Shown here: piece after piece, positions 27,033-35,734 of the stretch
Numbering within the stretch: the first letter of the stretch is position 1
How the letters are laid out: each line of letters opens with the position of its first letter
NCBI GenBank assembly: GCA_021846945.1
Contig: JAJZVZ010000001.1
Coordinates: forward strand, 62,001-126,000
DNA: 64,000 bases
Reading direction: 5' to 3'
Source of the DNA: Acidobacteriota bacterium
Lineage (GTDB): Bacteria; Acidobacteriota; Terriglobia; Terriglobales; Acidobacteriaceae
Translations under genes and position numbers: made by a program
Notes under the pieces: model-generated
The model's input: the letters and a program-made list of their open reading frames with translations, nothing else
Database searches by the model: none
What the model was told of the DNA's origin: nothing

Positions 27033-27284
27033 ATGACCGAAGCAGTTGCAATCATCACAGCCGACAAAGTCGTCGATGCGCGGGGAACCGCCTGCCCAGG
27101 GCCTTTGCTGGAAGCCAAGAAAGGCATTGGCCAGGTCAAAGTAGGCCAGGTGCTTGAAATCAAATCCAACGACAAGGGTTCGCGCAAGGACATCGCGGCG
27201 TGGGCCGGCAAAGTGGGCCACGAGTTCCTCGGCCTTGTTGAGGCTGAAGGGCATGACCGTCTCTTCGTGCGCCGCAGGAAATAG
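27033..27284 (+). CDS. tusA: TusA-family sulfur carrier
   Basis: An 83-residue protein with the CPGP motif (C21) in DARGTACPGPLLEAKKGI. TusA carries sulfane sulfur as a persulfide on this cysteine. The C-terminal half (SNDKGSRKDIAAWAGKVGHE) is also typical of TusA. It is the second gene of the operon and GGAGAG precedes the start. Next to Hdr/Qmo-like and DsrE-like genes, a dissimilatory sulfur-trafficking role is more likely than tRNA thiolation. Confidence 0.92.
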   Translation: MTEAVAIITADKVVDARGTACPGPLLEAKKGIGQVKVGQVLEIKSNDKGSRKDIAAWAGKVGHEFLGLVEAEGHDRLFVRRRK

Positions 27285-27378
27285 TCTTGTTCGCCGATGG
27301 AAAAGGCACTCTGCCGGCCCGATCCAGGGTCGGCGGCGGTGGATCGTCACACCGGGCGATAACGAAATGAGGTGAAGG

Positions 27379-27876
27379 ATGACCGGCCCCTTTGTCCCCA
27401 AGATTCTAGTGCTGGCAACCGAGAAGTGCGCCTACCCGGGAGCCGACGCCGTCGGCAAGGCCCACCAGGAATATCCGTCCAACGTATACATCCTGCGCGT
27501 GCCCTCGCCGGTACTCTTTCCTGAGGATTTCTATCTGGGCTGCTACAACCAAGGGATTGACGGCATTCTCATTGCTGCCTGCGGGTCTGACTGCCCATAC
27601 CATGGCGCCTATGAGCGACTGGCCGCGCGCATTGACGCACTCACCTCCCACTTGAGCGCCGGCGGGCTCGAAATCGAGCGTATCCGCCTTACCGCCATCT
27701 GCACCGTTTGCATCAAGGCGTTTCTCAAGGAGGTTGCGCAAATGAGCGACAATCTGCATCGGCTCGGTCCGGTCAATCGCGCACTCGCTGAGCAACTGCA
27801 TCGCGAATCGGTGCAACGCCTGCGGGCAACCGCGCGCTCGCCTCAATTCGTGCCCGCGCTCCAGGGAGCTCTGTGA
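27379..27876 (+). CDS. MvhD/FrhD-type iron-sulfur electron-transfer protein
   Basis: A 165-residue protein starting at ATG 27379 with GAGGTG upstream. It follows MvhD organisation: KCAYPGADAVG (C17), DGILIAACGSDCPYHGAYE (C68 and C72) and ERIRLTAICTVCIKAF (C108, C111), ending with RLGP. MvhD carries a [2Fe-2S] cluster and passes electrons between HdrA and a partner. The cysteine that usually follows the second beta-strand is replaced by Pro/Ser (LRVPSPV), while C55 in LGCYNQG may compensate. In Qmo complexes this domain is usually fused to QmoB; here it is a separate gene. Its stop overlaps the next start. Confidence 0.85.
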   Translation: MTGPFVPKILVLATEKCAYPGADAVGKAHQEYPSNVYILRVPSPVLFPEDFYLGCYNQGIDGILIAACGSDCPYHGAYERLAARIDALTSHLSAGGLEIERIRLTAICTVCIKAFLKEVAQMSDNLHRLGPVNRALAEQLHRESVQRLRATARSPQFVPALQGAL

Positions 27877-29189
27877 TGAATACGCACATTAACTCCGATT
27901 TCGCCCCGGACGCACTGGTTATCGGCGCAGGAATCGCGGGTCTGCAATCGGCGCTTGATCTCGCCGACCAGGGACTGCAGGTGCTGCTGGTCGAGCGCCA
28001 GGCCAGCATTGGCGGGCACATGATCGCCCTAAGCAAGGTGTATCCAACGCTCGACTGCGCGAGTTGCATCACCACCCCAAAGATGTCCGCCGTGGCACAT
28101 CATCCCAACATTACAATCCTCACCAATACAGAAGTTGAGGGTATTGAAACCAGGGAGGAGGCGCATCATGTGCGCCTGCTGCAAAAGCCCACATACGTGA
28201 ACTTCGACAAGTGCATCGGCTGCCGCCTGTGCGAGTACGCCTGCGATACGGAGTATCCCGATCCATTCGAAGAAGGCCTCGGTTCGGTACGCGCCATCGC
28301 TGTGCCGTTCACAAACGCTATTCCGCAAAAGGCCGTTTTGAATGCGGAGGTCTGCGGTACATGCGGCACATGCGCGCGTGTCTGTCCGACAGGTGCGATT
28401 GAGTACGACCAGCAGCCGCGAAAGCTCACGATTCGCACGGATGCCGTGATTCTGGCTTCGGGTTTCAACCTGAATGCATTGACAATCAAGCCGCAATTCA
28501 ATGCGCAGCGGAGCCGGAACATCATCTCGCCGTTGATGCTGGAGCGACTGCTCGCGCCGCACGGCCCCTACGGCCGCGTACTGCGCCCCTCTGACGGCAA
28601 GATGCCTTCCTCCATTGCCTTCGTGCAGTGTGCGGGCTCACGCGATGAATCCATCGGGGTCTCCTATTGCTCGCGTGTCTGCTGCATGTATGCCATCAAG
28701 CAGGCCATGCTGCTGTCCGGCGCGCTGCCGTTGGCCGACATCACGATCTACTACATGGACATTCGCGCCTTTGGCAAAGGCTACGAGCAGTTCTTCCAGA
28801 ATGCAAAGGCGATGGGCATCAACTTTGTCCGCGGCAAGGTCGCGCGGATTGACCCAGTTGATGGCGGCGATTTATCGCTCCGCGTTGAAACCACGGAAGA
28901 TGCGGAGAACCCATTGCAGGTGCGCCACCACGACCTCGTCGTGCTGGCGCAAGGCATGATTCCCGGCTGGCAGCCAGCGGCGATTACGCCGGTAGCATGC
29001 GCCAGTGACGGCTTCATTGCCACGCCTTCGCTGGTCGCGCCCACGATCACTACGGCGCCCGGCATCTTTGTAGCGGGAACGGCGGCCGGGCCCAAGGATA
29101 TCGTGGACACCATCGCAGAGGCAGGCGCAGCGGCGATGCAAGCCAGCCAATACCTTCACCAGAAGCACTCCGCCATCCTGGTTGCCTGA
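27876..29189 (+). CDS. HdrA/QmoA-like FAD and iron-sulfur oxidoreductase subunit
   Basis: A 437-residue flavoprotein. The FAD-binding GxGxxG is at residues 17-22 (VIGAGIAGLQ), then GGHM and the HdrA hallmark PTLDCASCITTPKM (C61, C64). An inserted ferredoxin domain binds two clusters: C113, C116, C119, C123 and C160, C163, C166, C170. It lacks the N-terminal domain of full-length HdrA and so resembles QmoA in size and layout. It would take part in electron transfer at an HdrA-type flavin. ATG 27876 overlaps the MvhD-like stop. It lies in an operon with a second HdrA-like gene. Confidence 0.88.
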   Translation: MNTHINSDFAPDALVIGAGIAGLQSALDLADQGLQVLLVERQASIGGHMIALSKVYPTLDCASCITTPKMSAVAHHPNITILTNTEVEGIETREEAHHVRLLQKPTYVNFDKCIGCRLCEYACDTEYPDPFEEGLGSVRAIAVPFTNAIPQKAVLNAEVCGTCGTCARVCPTGAIEYDQQPRKLTIRTDAVILASGFNLNALTIKPQFNAQRSRNIISPLMLERLLAPHGPYGRVLRPSDGKMPSSIAFVQCAGSRDESIGVSYCSRVCCMYAIKQAMLLSGALPLADITIYYMDIRAFGKGYEQFFQNAKAMGINFVRGKVARIDPVDGGDLSLRVETTEDAENPLQVRHHDLVVLAQGMIPGWQPAAITPVACASDGFIATPSLVAPTITTAPGIFVAGTAAGPKDIVDTIAEAGAAAMQASQYLHQKHSAILVA

Positions 29190-29239
29190 GGCGTGCATCC
29201 AGTGAATGAGTTCCAGGGAATGAGCTAAAGAGGAATGGC

Positions 29240-31234
29240 ATGAGCAACAGCGACGAACTTCGGGCCAAGCACTACAACGAGCAGGAGCCACGACCCTGCG
29301 GCGAGGCGGAGTGCGATGAGGAAGCGCACACGCAGCAGCAGATTGCGCTCGCAGGTTGGCAAGCAGGCAACCGGCTCCGCGCGGACGGCGAAGAAGATCC
29401 TCTGCGCATCGGCGTGTATATCTGCCGCTGCGGAGGCAACATCTCTGACGTTGTCGATGTAGAACGCGTGGCCGAGACCGTGCGCTTGATTCCGGGCGTC
29501 ACCATCGCCAAGGTTCACACCTTTGTGTGCTCCGATCCAGGGCAGCACATGATCAGTAACGACATCCTGGAAGAAAATCTCGACCGGGTTGTGGTGGCAT
29601 CCTGCACTCCCTTCCTCCACGAGCAGACATTTCGCGGCGCGGTTGCACGCGGCGGCATGAATCCCTATCTCTACGAACACGTCAACATTCGAGAGCAGGC
29701 ATCATGGGCTCACAAGCACGATCCCGAAGGCGCAACAGCCAAAGCAATCCGCATGATTGCGGGCGCGGTAGGCAAGCTGCGCTATGCTCAGCCCCTTGAG
29801 CAGATCAAGCTTCCCAACCATCGTCGCGCTCTGGTCATCGGCGGCGGACTCGCCGGCATGAAAGCCGCGGCCGATCTAGCCTCCCGAGGTATCAAGGTGC
29901 TGCTGGTCGAGGCTGGCACAAGGCTGGGAGGACACCTCAACCAATGGGGAAAGGTCTATCCGAGCGAGCGCACTGCCGCGGAGTTGGTCGCGGAGCTGAC
30001 GCAGCGCGTTCAGCATGATCCCAATATCAAAGTGCTTCTCAACTCCAGGGTTACTGCGGTCAGCGGATTCATCGGCAACTTCAAGACGGCCATTGAGTCG
30101 CGGCATCACTCCGCAAGCATGCAGTCACGGGCCGAAGTTACTGTGGGCGCCATCATTATGGCTACGGGCTTTCGTCCATACGTTCCGCGCGACGGTGAGC
30201 TTCTTTACCACAGTCAGCCCTGCGTACTAACCATGCCGGAGTTTATTCAGCTTCTGAGCAGCGTAAGTCCCGACACAAAGAAGCTCACTTACCATCAACA
30301 GGCCATTCGCAAGATAGCTTTTCTGCACTGCGTAGGCAGCCGCCAATTGGACGGCGTGCATGAGCCCGGCGCTAATGGGCGCCTGAACACTTACTGCTCA
30401 CGCACCTGTTGCACAACCATCTTGCAGCAGGCGCTCGCTGTGCGTAGGCGATTTCCTGATGTTGAGGTCTTCGATTTCAATCAGGATATCCGCACTTACG
30501 GACGCGGTGAAGAAAACTACTACAGTGAAGCCAGCAAGGCCGGGGTTGTCTTCTTCCGCTATAACGGCGAAGAGCCGCCGCAGGTGCATCGCACTCCATC
30601 GCGGCGCATTAGCAATGGCGCGCTCACAGTTACTGTGAAGGATGCTCTCACGTGGGGCCAGGAACTTGAAGTCGCTGTGGACATGGTTGTGCTCGGAACC
30701 GGCATGATGCCCGGGCAAATCGAGGACCTCATCGGGCAGATGAAATTGGCCACCGGCGAAGACGGCTTCCTGCAGGAAGTGCATCCCAAGCTGCGCCCCG
30801 TCGAGGTCGCGGTAAATGGAGTGTTGCTGGCGGGGACCGCGCAAGGGCCCATGAACATTACTGAGACCCTCGCCGCCGCGGGAGCTGCAGCCGTGAAAGC
30901 CACGGCCATGTTTGCCAAAGAAGATGTCGAAGTGCACCCTTATGTGGCGCAAGTAGATCCTGCGCTCTGTCATGGAGAGGCGCAGTGCGTGACGCAGTGC
31001 GCGTATGAAGGCGCGCTCAAGCTCGTGGAAATGGAAGTTGACGGGGAAATTGTCAGCCGTGCTGAAGTAAATGCCGGCCTTTGCGTTGGCTGCGGAGCGT
31101 GCGTGGCCGTATGCCCACATCGTGCGATTAACCTGAACGGCTGGCGCCTGGACCAGTTTGAAGCGATGGTCGAAGGCATCGCGACCGATCTTCCCCAACC
31201 GCCTTGTGCGTCAGAACTGGTCAGCATCCATTGA
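29240..31234 (+). CDS. Full-length HdrA/QmoB-like FAD and iron-sulfur subunit
   Basis: A 664-residue protein. After an unusual acidic, His/Gln-rich stretch of about 50 residues comes the HdrA N-terminal domain (RIGVYICRCGGNISDVVD, C62 and C64). The FAD site is ALVIGGGLAGMKAAADLASR near residue 195. The C-terminal ferredoxin has one regular cluster site (C615, C618, C621, C625). The other reads C577-x2-E580-x2-C583-x3-C587, so its second cysteine is replaced by Glu. QmoB normally carries an MvhD domain at its C-terminus; here that domain is the separate gene upstream. SD is AGAGGAA. A flavin-based electron-transfer role is likely, but bifurcation is unproven. Confidence 0.87.
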   Translation: MSNSDELRAKHYNEQEPRPCGEAECDEEAHTQQQIALAGWQAGNRLRADGEEDPLRIGVYICRCGGNISDVVDVERVAETVRLIPGVTIAKVHTFVCSDPGQHMISNDILEENLDRVVVASCTPFLHEQTFRGAVARGGMNPYLYEHVNIREQASWAHKHDPEGATAKAIRMIAGAVGKLRYAQPLEQIKLPNHRRALVIGGGLAGMKAAADLASRGIKVLLVEAGTRLGGHLNQWGKVYPSERTAAELVAELTQRVQHDPNIKVLLNSRVTAVSGFIGNFKTAIESRHHSASMQSRAEVTVGAIIMATGFRPYVPRDGELLYHSQPCVLTMPEFIQLLSSVSPDTKKLTYHQQAIRKIAFLHCVGSRQLDGVHEPGANGRLNTYCSRTCCTTILQQALAVRRRFPDVEVFDFNQDIRTYGRGEENYYSEASKAGVVFFRYNGEEPPQVHRTPSRRISNGALTVTVKDALTWGQELEVAVDMVVLGTGMMPGQIEDLIGQMKLATGEDGFLQEVHPKLRPVEVAVNGVLLAGTAQGPMNITETLAAAGAAAVKATAMFAKEDVEVHPYVAQVDPALCHGEAQCVTQCAYEGALKLVEMEVDGEIVSRAEVNAGLCVGCGACVAVCPHRAINLNGWRLDQFEAMVEGIATDLPQPPCASELVSIH

Positions 31235-31266
31235 CAGCGTAACCGTGGCCAGAGAGGAAATACGAG

Positions 31267-31584
31267 ATGGCAATGAAGACACTCACCACAGAACAGAAAC
31301 AGGCACTGGCGGCGTTGCGCGCCTCTCTCGGCGGCATCAGCGAGCAAAAGCGGCAGGCGAAGAAGCATCTGCTTGCCGCGCGCCAGGCAATCCACAAGCT
31401 TCTTGCAGCGCATCCAGCCACCATTCCCCAGATCGCAGATGCTCTCCAGATGCCCTCCGATGAAGCGCTCTGGCACGTAACTGGCATGCGCAAATACGGC
31501 AAAGTCATCGAGAGCGGCGAGGAGGACGATTATCCGCTCTATGCACTGGCGGTGCGGGAAGAAGAGCCGGCGGCCGCTCACTAG
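31267..31584 (+). CDS. Small winged-helix-like protein inside the sulfur operon
   Basis: A 105-residue protein of unknown function. Residues 1-40 form a basic helix (LRASLGGISEQKRQAKKHLL). Residues 45-98 read like a winged helix-turn-helix (TIPQIADALQMPSDEALWHV, then MRKYGKVIESGEED). It has no cysteine, so it cannot carry sulfur or an iron-sulfur cluster by itself. Tight spacing (32 bp before it, 19 bp after it) shows it belongs to the operon. It may be a second regulator or an assembly factor for the Hdr/Qmo-like complex. Confidence 0.7.
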   Translation: MAMKTLTTEQKQALAALRASLGGISEQKRQAKKHLLAARQAIHKLLAAHPATIPQIADALQMPSDEALWHVTGMRKYGKVIESGEEDDYPLYALAVREEEPAAAH

Positions 31585-31603
31585 CGCCGGGACAGGAGAC
31601 ACT

Positions 31604-32782
31604 TTGACACGCATTGTGAATACATCCCTGATGCGGAAGATCAAGAAGCACGGCGCGGGCCGCAATCTCGACGTAAGCGCCTGCTTCAACTGCGGCAACT
31701 GCACTGCGGTGTGCCCACTGGCAGCGGACTCCGGCGGCTTTCCGCGGCGCGTGATTCGCATGGCGCAGGTGGGCATGGAGCAGGAATTGCTCGCCAGTGA
31801 AGAACTATGGCGCTGCTACGCCTGCGGCGAATGCACACAGACCTGCCCCCGTCAGGCGGATCCGGCCGCATTCATGGCCGCCGCACGTAGCTATGCTATC
31901 GCGGGCTACGATTTTACCGGACTGGCGGCACTGGCGAATCGCTCGGCGCTCGGCAACTTGGCGGTCTTCGCAGTCTTCTCCGCTGTATTTTCTGCGTTGC
32001 TGCTCAGCAGGATGAATCCCGGCCACCCGAATTTTCCGCTCTTTGATTTCCTTCCCGGAGAATGGATCCATCAGATCGGCGTGGCTTTGTTTGTCGTAGT
32101 CGGCCTTAGCATGTTTTCGGGCATTGCGTCGATGACCTGGCGCATCTGGCGGCAGAGCCGCAGCCAGGGCGCCACGCTCCATTTTGCAGCCTTGCCGGGA
32201 GCTGTCTTTTCCGCTCTTTCAGATGCGCTCTTCCATCGCCGCTTCCAGCAATGTGAAGCCGAATCTGATGCCGAAGTACTTGCAGCGCAGCCGTGGTATC
32301 AGCGCCCGTGGCTTGTGCACGCTTCCGTCATGGGCGGCTTTCTGGCCATGCTACTGGCCACCACGCTCGACTTCCTTCTAAAGCCCATCGGCTCTACGGT
32401 TCCGCCGTGGTATCCCATGCGTATTCTGGGTACCGCAGGCGGCATTGTCTGCCTCTACGGTCTGTCTATCGTGCTGTTACGGCGTGCGCAGGGCAAGGAG
32501 CACCCTTACAAAAAGAGCAGCTTCGCCGACTGGTTCTTTCCGGTCCTGCTCACCGTAACCGTCCTTACTGGGATTTTGAGTGAGCTGATTGTGTATCTGC
32601 CGTCCCCTACAACCTTTGGCCACGTAGTCTTCTTTGCCCATGTGGTGCTGGCCATGGACCTGGTGGCTCTACTGCCGCTCACCAAGTTTGCGCATGTGCT
32701 CTATCGCACGCTGGCTCTAGCGCTATTCGCCTGGCGTCACGCTCCCGCCGCGGCGGCCGCTTCAGTTGGCGTTGAAGCATAG
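31604..32782 (+). CDS. QmoC/HdrC-E-like membrane-bound iron-sulfur subunit
   Basis: A 392-residue protein; TTG 31604 has GGAG about 8 bp upstream and gives normal QmoC length. The soluble N-terminus binds two [4Fe-4S] clusters: C27, C30, C33, C37 and C71, C74, C77, C81, as in HdrC. It is followed by a membrane part with about six hydrophobic segments starting NLAVFAVFSAVFSALL, of the cytochrome b/NarI type seen in QmoC. Histidines in the membrane segments (WLVHASVMGGF, TTFGHVVFFAHVVLAMD, KFAHVLY) may bind haem b. It should exchange electrons with the quinone pool for the HdrA-like subunits. Confidence 0.87.
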   Translation: MTRIVNTSLMRKIKKHGAGRNLDVSACFNCGNCTAVCPLAADSGGFPRRVIRMAQVGMEQELLASEELWRCYACGECTQTCPRQADPAAFMAAARSYAIAGYDFTGLAALANRSALGNLAVFAVFSAVFSALLLSRMNPGHPNFPLFDFLPGEWIHQIGVALFVVVGLSMFSGIASMTWRIWRQSRSQGATLHFAALPGAVFSALSDALFHRRFQQCEAESDAEVLAAQPWYQRPWLVHASVMGGFLAMLLATTLDFLLKPIGSTVPPWYPMRILGTAGGIVCLYGLSIVLLRRAQGKEHPYKKSSFADWFFPVLLTVTVLTGILSELIVYLPSPTTFGHVVFFAHVVLAMDLVALLPLTKFAHVLYRTLALALFAWRHAPAAAAASVGVEA

Positions 32783-32816
32783 TCAGACCGTTTCTGCCTT
32801 GAAAGGAAGCACCATC

Positions 32817-33377
32817 ATGATCACCGCATCAAACGACGTCGAACTCCAAAGCACGATTCAACAACTCGTCGAACGCGTCGACGCACTTGAGAAATCCGCC
32901 GGCAACAACCGGCTCTCAATCGGCGTAATGAGCGGCAATCTCGACACAACCATCGCCGCCTTCATCATTGCCATGGGCGCCGTGGCATACGACATCGAGG
33001 TGGACATGTTCTTCACCTTCTGGGCCACCGCGGCTTTGCGCGATCCCAAAAAGTCGCCGCCGAAGGGATTCTTGGACAAGATGTTCGGATGGATGCTTCC
33101 ACGCAGTTCGCAGGCATTACCGCTCTCGAAGATGCAGATGGCAGGCATGGGTCCAAGGATGATTCGCTCTGTCATGAAGGCGCGTGGCGTCAAGTCACTT
33201 GAAGAGCTGATGAAAGAAGCTGCCGAGTTTGGGGTGCGCATCCACGTGTGCGAAATGTCGATGGGCGTGATGGGGCTCAAAGAGGGAGAGATGATCGACT
33301 ACCCGAACCTGGATTACGTCGGTGTCGGCTCATTTATCCAGATGATCAGCGAATCCAAGCAGGTCCTCTTCCTTTAG
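32817..33377 (+). CDS. DsrE2-type sulfurtransferase/sulfur carrier
   Basis: A 186-residue protein from ATG 32817 with AAAGGAAG upstream. Residues 32-75 (RLSIGVMSGNLDTTIAAFII, then FFTFWATAAL) and 105-150 (KMQMAGMGPRMIRSVMKARG, then RIHVCEMSMGVMG) match the DsrE/DsrF/DrsH-like DsrE2 family. C145 is its only cysteine and the likely persulfide site. A short coiled coil (STIQQLVERVDALEK) precedes the fold. DsrE2 and TusA proteins commonly hand sulfur to each other in dissimilatory sulfur operons, and both are in this operon. It is the last gene; no terminator stands out after it. Confidence 0.88.
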   Translation: MITASNDVELQSTIQQLVERVDALEKSAGNNRLSIGVMSGNLDTTIAAFIIAMGAVAYDIEVDMFFTFWATAALRDPKKSPPKGFLDKMFGWMLPRSSQALPLSKMQMAGMGPRMIRSVMKARGVKSLEELMKEAAEFGVRIHVCEMSMGVMGLKEGEMIDYPNLDYVGVGSFIQMISESKQVLFL

Positions 33378-33527
33378 ACGATCCCTTAGCAGCCTGTGAT
33401 GTAAGGATCAATCTTGAGGCATCGTCTTGAATGATCTGGGAATAATGGAGCCGCTGCAGCTCGTTTTGCTCTTGCCGATCCAACTTGAGACTCCTGAACT
33501 GCTTCGCGTATTTGAGTGCAAAAATAG

Positions 33528-34853
33528 TCAGCGGAGATTGGGATAGGAGCGATAGGTTTCGATTGAGGAAGTCAGCGGAGTGCCGGGCACCGATGAGACT
33601 TTCAGCAGTACCTCGAAGTATGGGATTTCGTGTACATGCAACATCTTTGCGAAATGAGACAGCTGGTATTCCGATAAAAGAAAATCACCCGCAGCTTCCG
33701 TGGCTTCAGCATTCGTGCCTTCGATCAGCAGGACAACTCCATTGTGGTCAGGGTTGGGCAGATATGCGACTACGCAGTATTCATCAGATTGGGTTTGCTT
33801 ATAAATTGGCCGTTCCCCAGCGGCAGGCGCCCGATTCGCCACGGCAATCGACCCGTCGTTGTCAAAAATCGTCACAAAATTCATGCGGCTTTCAAAGAGA
33901 TCGTCCCAGGGATTCGACAGACTACCGCCAATCAGAATGACATTGTCCCGTTTGGTCAGATCAGGCATATAGTCGCGGGCGCTATACAGATGAATATTTC
34001 TGCTCAGCGGGTCCAATGCCAGAAATCTCCGGGCCAACTTGAATTCGTCCTGACTTCCGAGATTCCAGAGAGCTATTCTGCTCACCGTGTGCTCTATCTC
34101 CGGTTTCAGATCCTGTTGATGAATCCGCGCGATATAGCTCCTGTTGAGGTATTCGTCGAATGGAAACCGCTTTTTGTCGACATCCTGCAGCAGACCAAAG
34201 GAGGCATCGGCGAGCACCACATCCGTGTCCGGCCTGGCTTTCAGAATTTCGTCCCAAAAAAGCGCAACTGAAGGCTTATCCCGCCATCCATATAATTCCC
34301 GATTTAAAGCGGAATACCGGCTCCAAAAGTAAACGCAATAGAAGGAAACAATTGCAAACATCACCCCGCCGATCAACAGGACGCCAAGCATCCACTGCCG
34401 TTGACCGGGTGTTCGCGCAGCCAGAGCGTCTTGCGGATCAGGAATTGGCGTCACGGCAGGGCGCGGAGGTTCGGCTTCGATAGTCGGCGCAACGATTCGT
34501 GGTCTGAATATGGGGATGTAGTTCCAGCGCGGGATTTCCACAACCAGCGTCTCACGCTGGCCTTCCGTCTCAAAGTACGCCTCGATACGCTTGCGCAATT
34601 CGCTTACGCTCGTACGGACAATATTGTCGACGCTGGTATCGTAGCCCTCGGGGCGTCCGAAAACTTCGACGCCGATCTTCTGTTCATGGATCTTGCCGCC
34701 GTCATCATTCAGCGAGCACTTGCCAAGATACCGCAGAAGCTCCTGCAAGCGGGTTGCGCGCTTCAAATGCACGCTAGCCGCGATCCGCTCCAGCAGCGCC
34801 AGACGCTCTTTCGAATCGATCAATTCTCTTTCCTGGGGGATCGGTCCATTCAT
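33528..34853 (-). CDS. Membrane-anchored winged-helix regulator
   Basis: A 441-residue protein from ATG 34853. Residues about 20-115 form a wHTH-type domain (LALLERIAASVHLKRATRLQ, then FGRPEGYDTSVDNIVRTSVS and ELRKRIEAYFETEGQRETLV). One membrane segment (WMLGVLLIGGVMFAIVSFY, near residue 150) follows. A roughly 270-residue domain presumed extracytoplasmic ends the protein. This layout recalls CadC-like one-component regulators and is common in acidobacteria next to Oar-type receptor genes, as here (divergent, 881-bp spacer). It probably senses a sugar outside and controls the receptor; ligand and operator are unknown. Confidence 0.75.
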   Translation of the reverse strand: MNGPIPQERELIDSKERLALLERIAASVHLKRATRLQELLRYLGKCSLNDDGGKIHEQKIGVEVFGRPEGYDTSVDNIVRTSVSELRKRIEAYFETEGQRETLVVEIPRWNYIPIFRPRIVAPTIEAEPPRPAVTPIPDPQDALAARTPGQRQWMLGVLLIGGVMFAIVSFYCVYFWSRYSALNRELYGWRDKPSVALFWDEILKARPDTDVVLADASFGLLQDVDKKRFPFDEYLNRSYIARIHQQDLKPEIEHTVSRIALWNLGSQDEFKLARRFLALDPLSRNIHLYSARDYMPDLTKRDNVILIGGSLSNPWDDLFESRMNFVTIFDNDGSIAVANRAPAAGERPIYKQTQSDEYCVVAYLPNPDHNGVVLLIEGTNAEATEAAGDFLLSEYQLSHFAKMLHVHEIPYFEVLLKVSSVPGTPLTSSIETYRSYPNLR

Positions 34854-35734
34854 GGTTCTTACCCGACCTTCACGGCTCGCACCCCGCAAAGAAACCATTG
34901 TGCAGTTTGCTCATCATCATCACCGACGAGCCCCACCTTCTTGACTGTAGGGACTTGCGCCATCGGACAGATTTTCCGTGTGCTCAGTTTAGGCGGGACC
35001 TCCGTAGCGAACCATTCTAGTTGACCCACGCTGGACCAGTCACGCGCTTTCATAAAGACCGGACTGCCAGCCCCTTCTTTTACTGGCCGTCCCGACGCCT
35101 TTGCGGTGATCAATGTTGATGCAACGTAGCGGAAATACGCGCTTTAACACTACAAAAAAGGCGAGGTCCACTGCGGAGCCTGAATTGAACGCCAACACCG
35201 CTCCGGTCGCGAATGGGACAGAGATTGCCACCGGAAGACTGGTCCCTCCATCAACCAAATATCTTCAATCGAAGGTTTTGAGACAGTTGCCTACAGTGGG
35301 CAATACTGCGAATTGACTTGATTGTAGCGAATTCGAGGAATCAACCTGTCTTCCAGCTTCTAAAAGAGGCTTTGAATGACCCCGGTCTGTTTCCTGCATT
35401 TCAGATTCAAATTTATTTGGCTTTTGCTTTCCCATCGGGAGATCGGTCTCAGATCTTCAATTCGGGTCCCGCGCACAGATCGCACCCAAGGCCCCCAAGG
35501 AAGTTGGCATAGAGCCTGCCTACCTGCCTGGTACTGGCGAAGGCAAGCGAGGACGTGAAACCGGGAGGATGACTGGTTCTAACGGTCTTCTCCCACTTGA
35601 GTTCAACATGAACGGGGCAGTCTCTCCGGCCTCCATTTTTCAACAAGATTTTGACAGTCACGAAGAATTTTAACGAGCGAAGCTCTGGTGGAAAAGAGCC
35701 GGAGCAAGCCCAGAACCTTCAGGAGGAAACGTAG
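34854..35734. other. Long divergent spacer between regulator and Oar-type receptor
   Basis: About 880 bp with no gene I can defend. Two short minus-strand frames (35040-35258 and 34859-35113) have no recognised relatives. The receptor's ribosome-binding site AGGAGG lies just before 35735. The length suggests long regulatory or untranslated DNA for the receptor transcript. Confidence 0.5.

Noticed and set aside
34859-35113. Possible 84-residue gene 5 bp upstream of the membrane regulator
   Set aside because: It starts at a weak TTG without a Shine-Dalgarno site, and no family is recognised.
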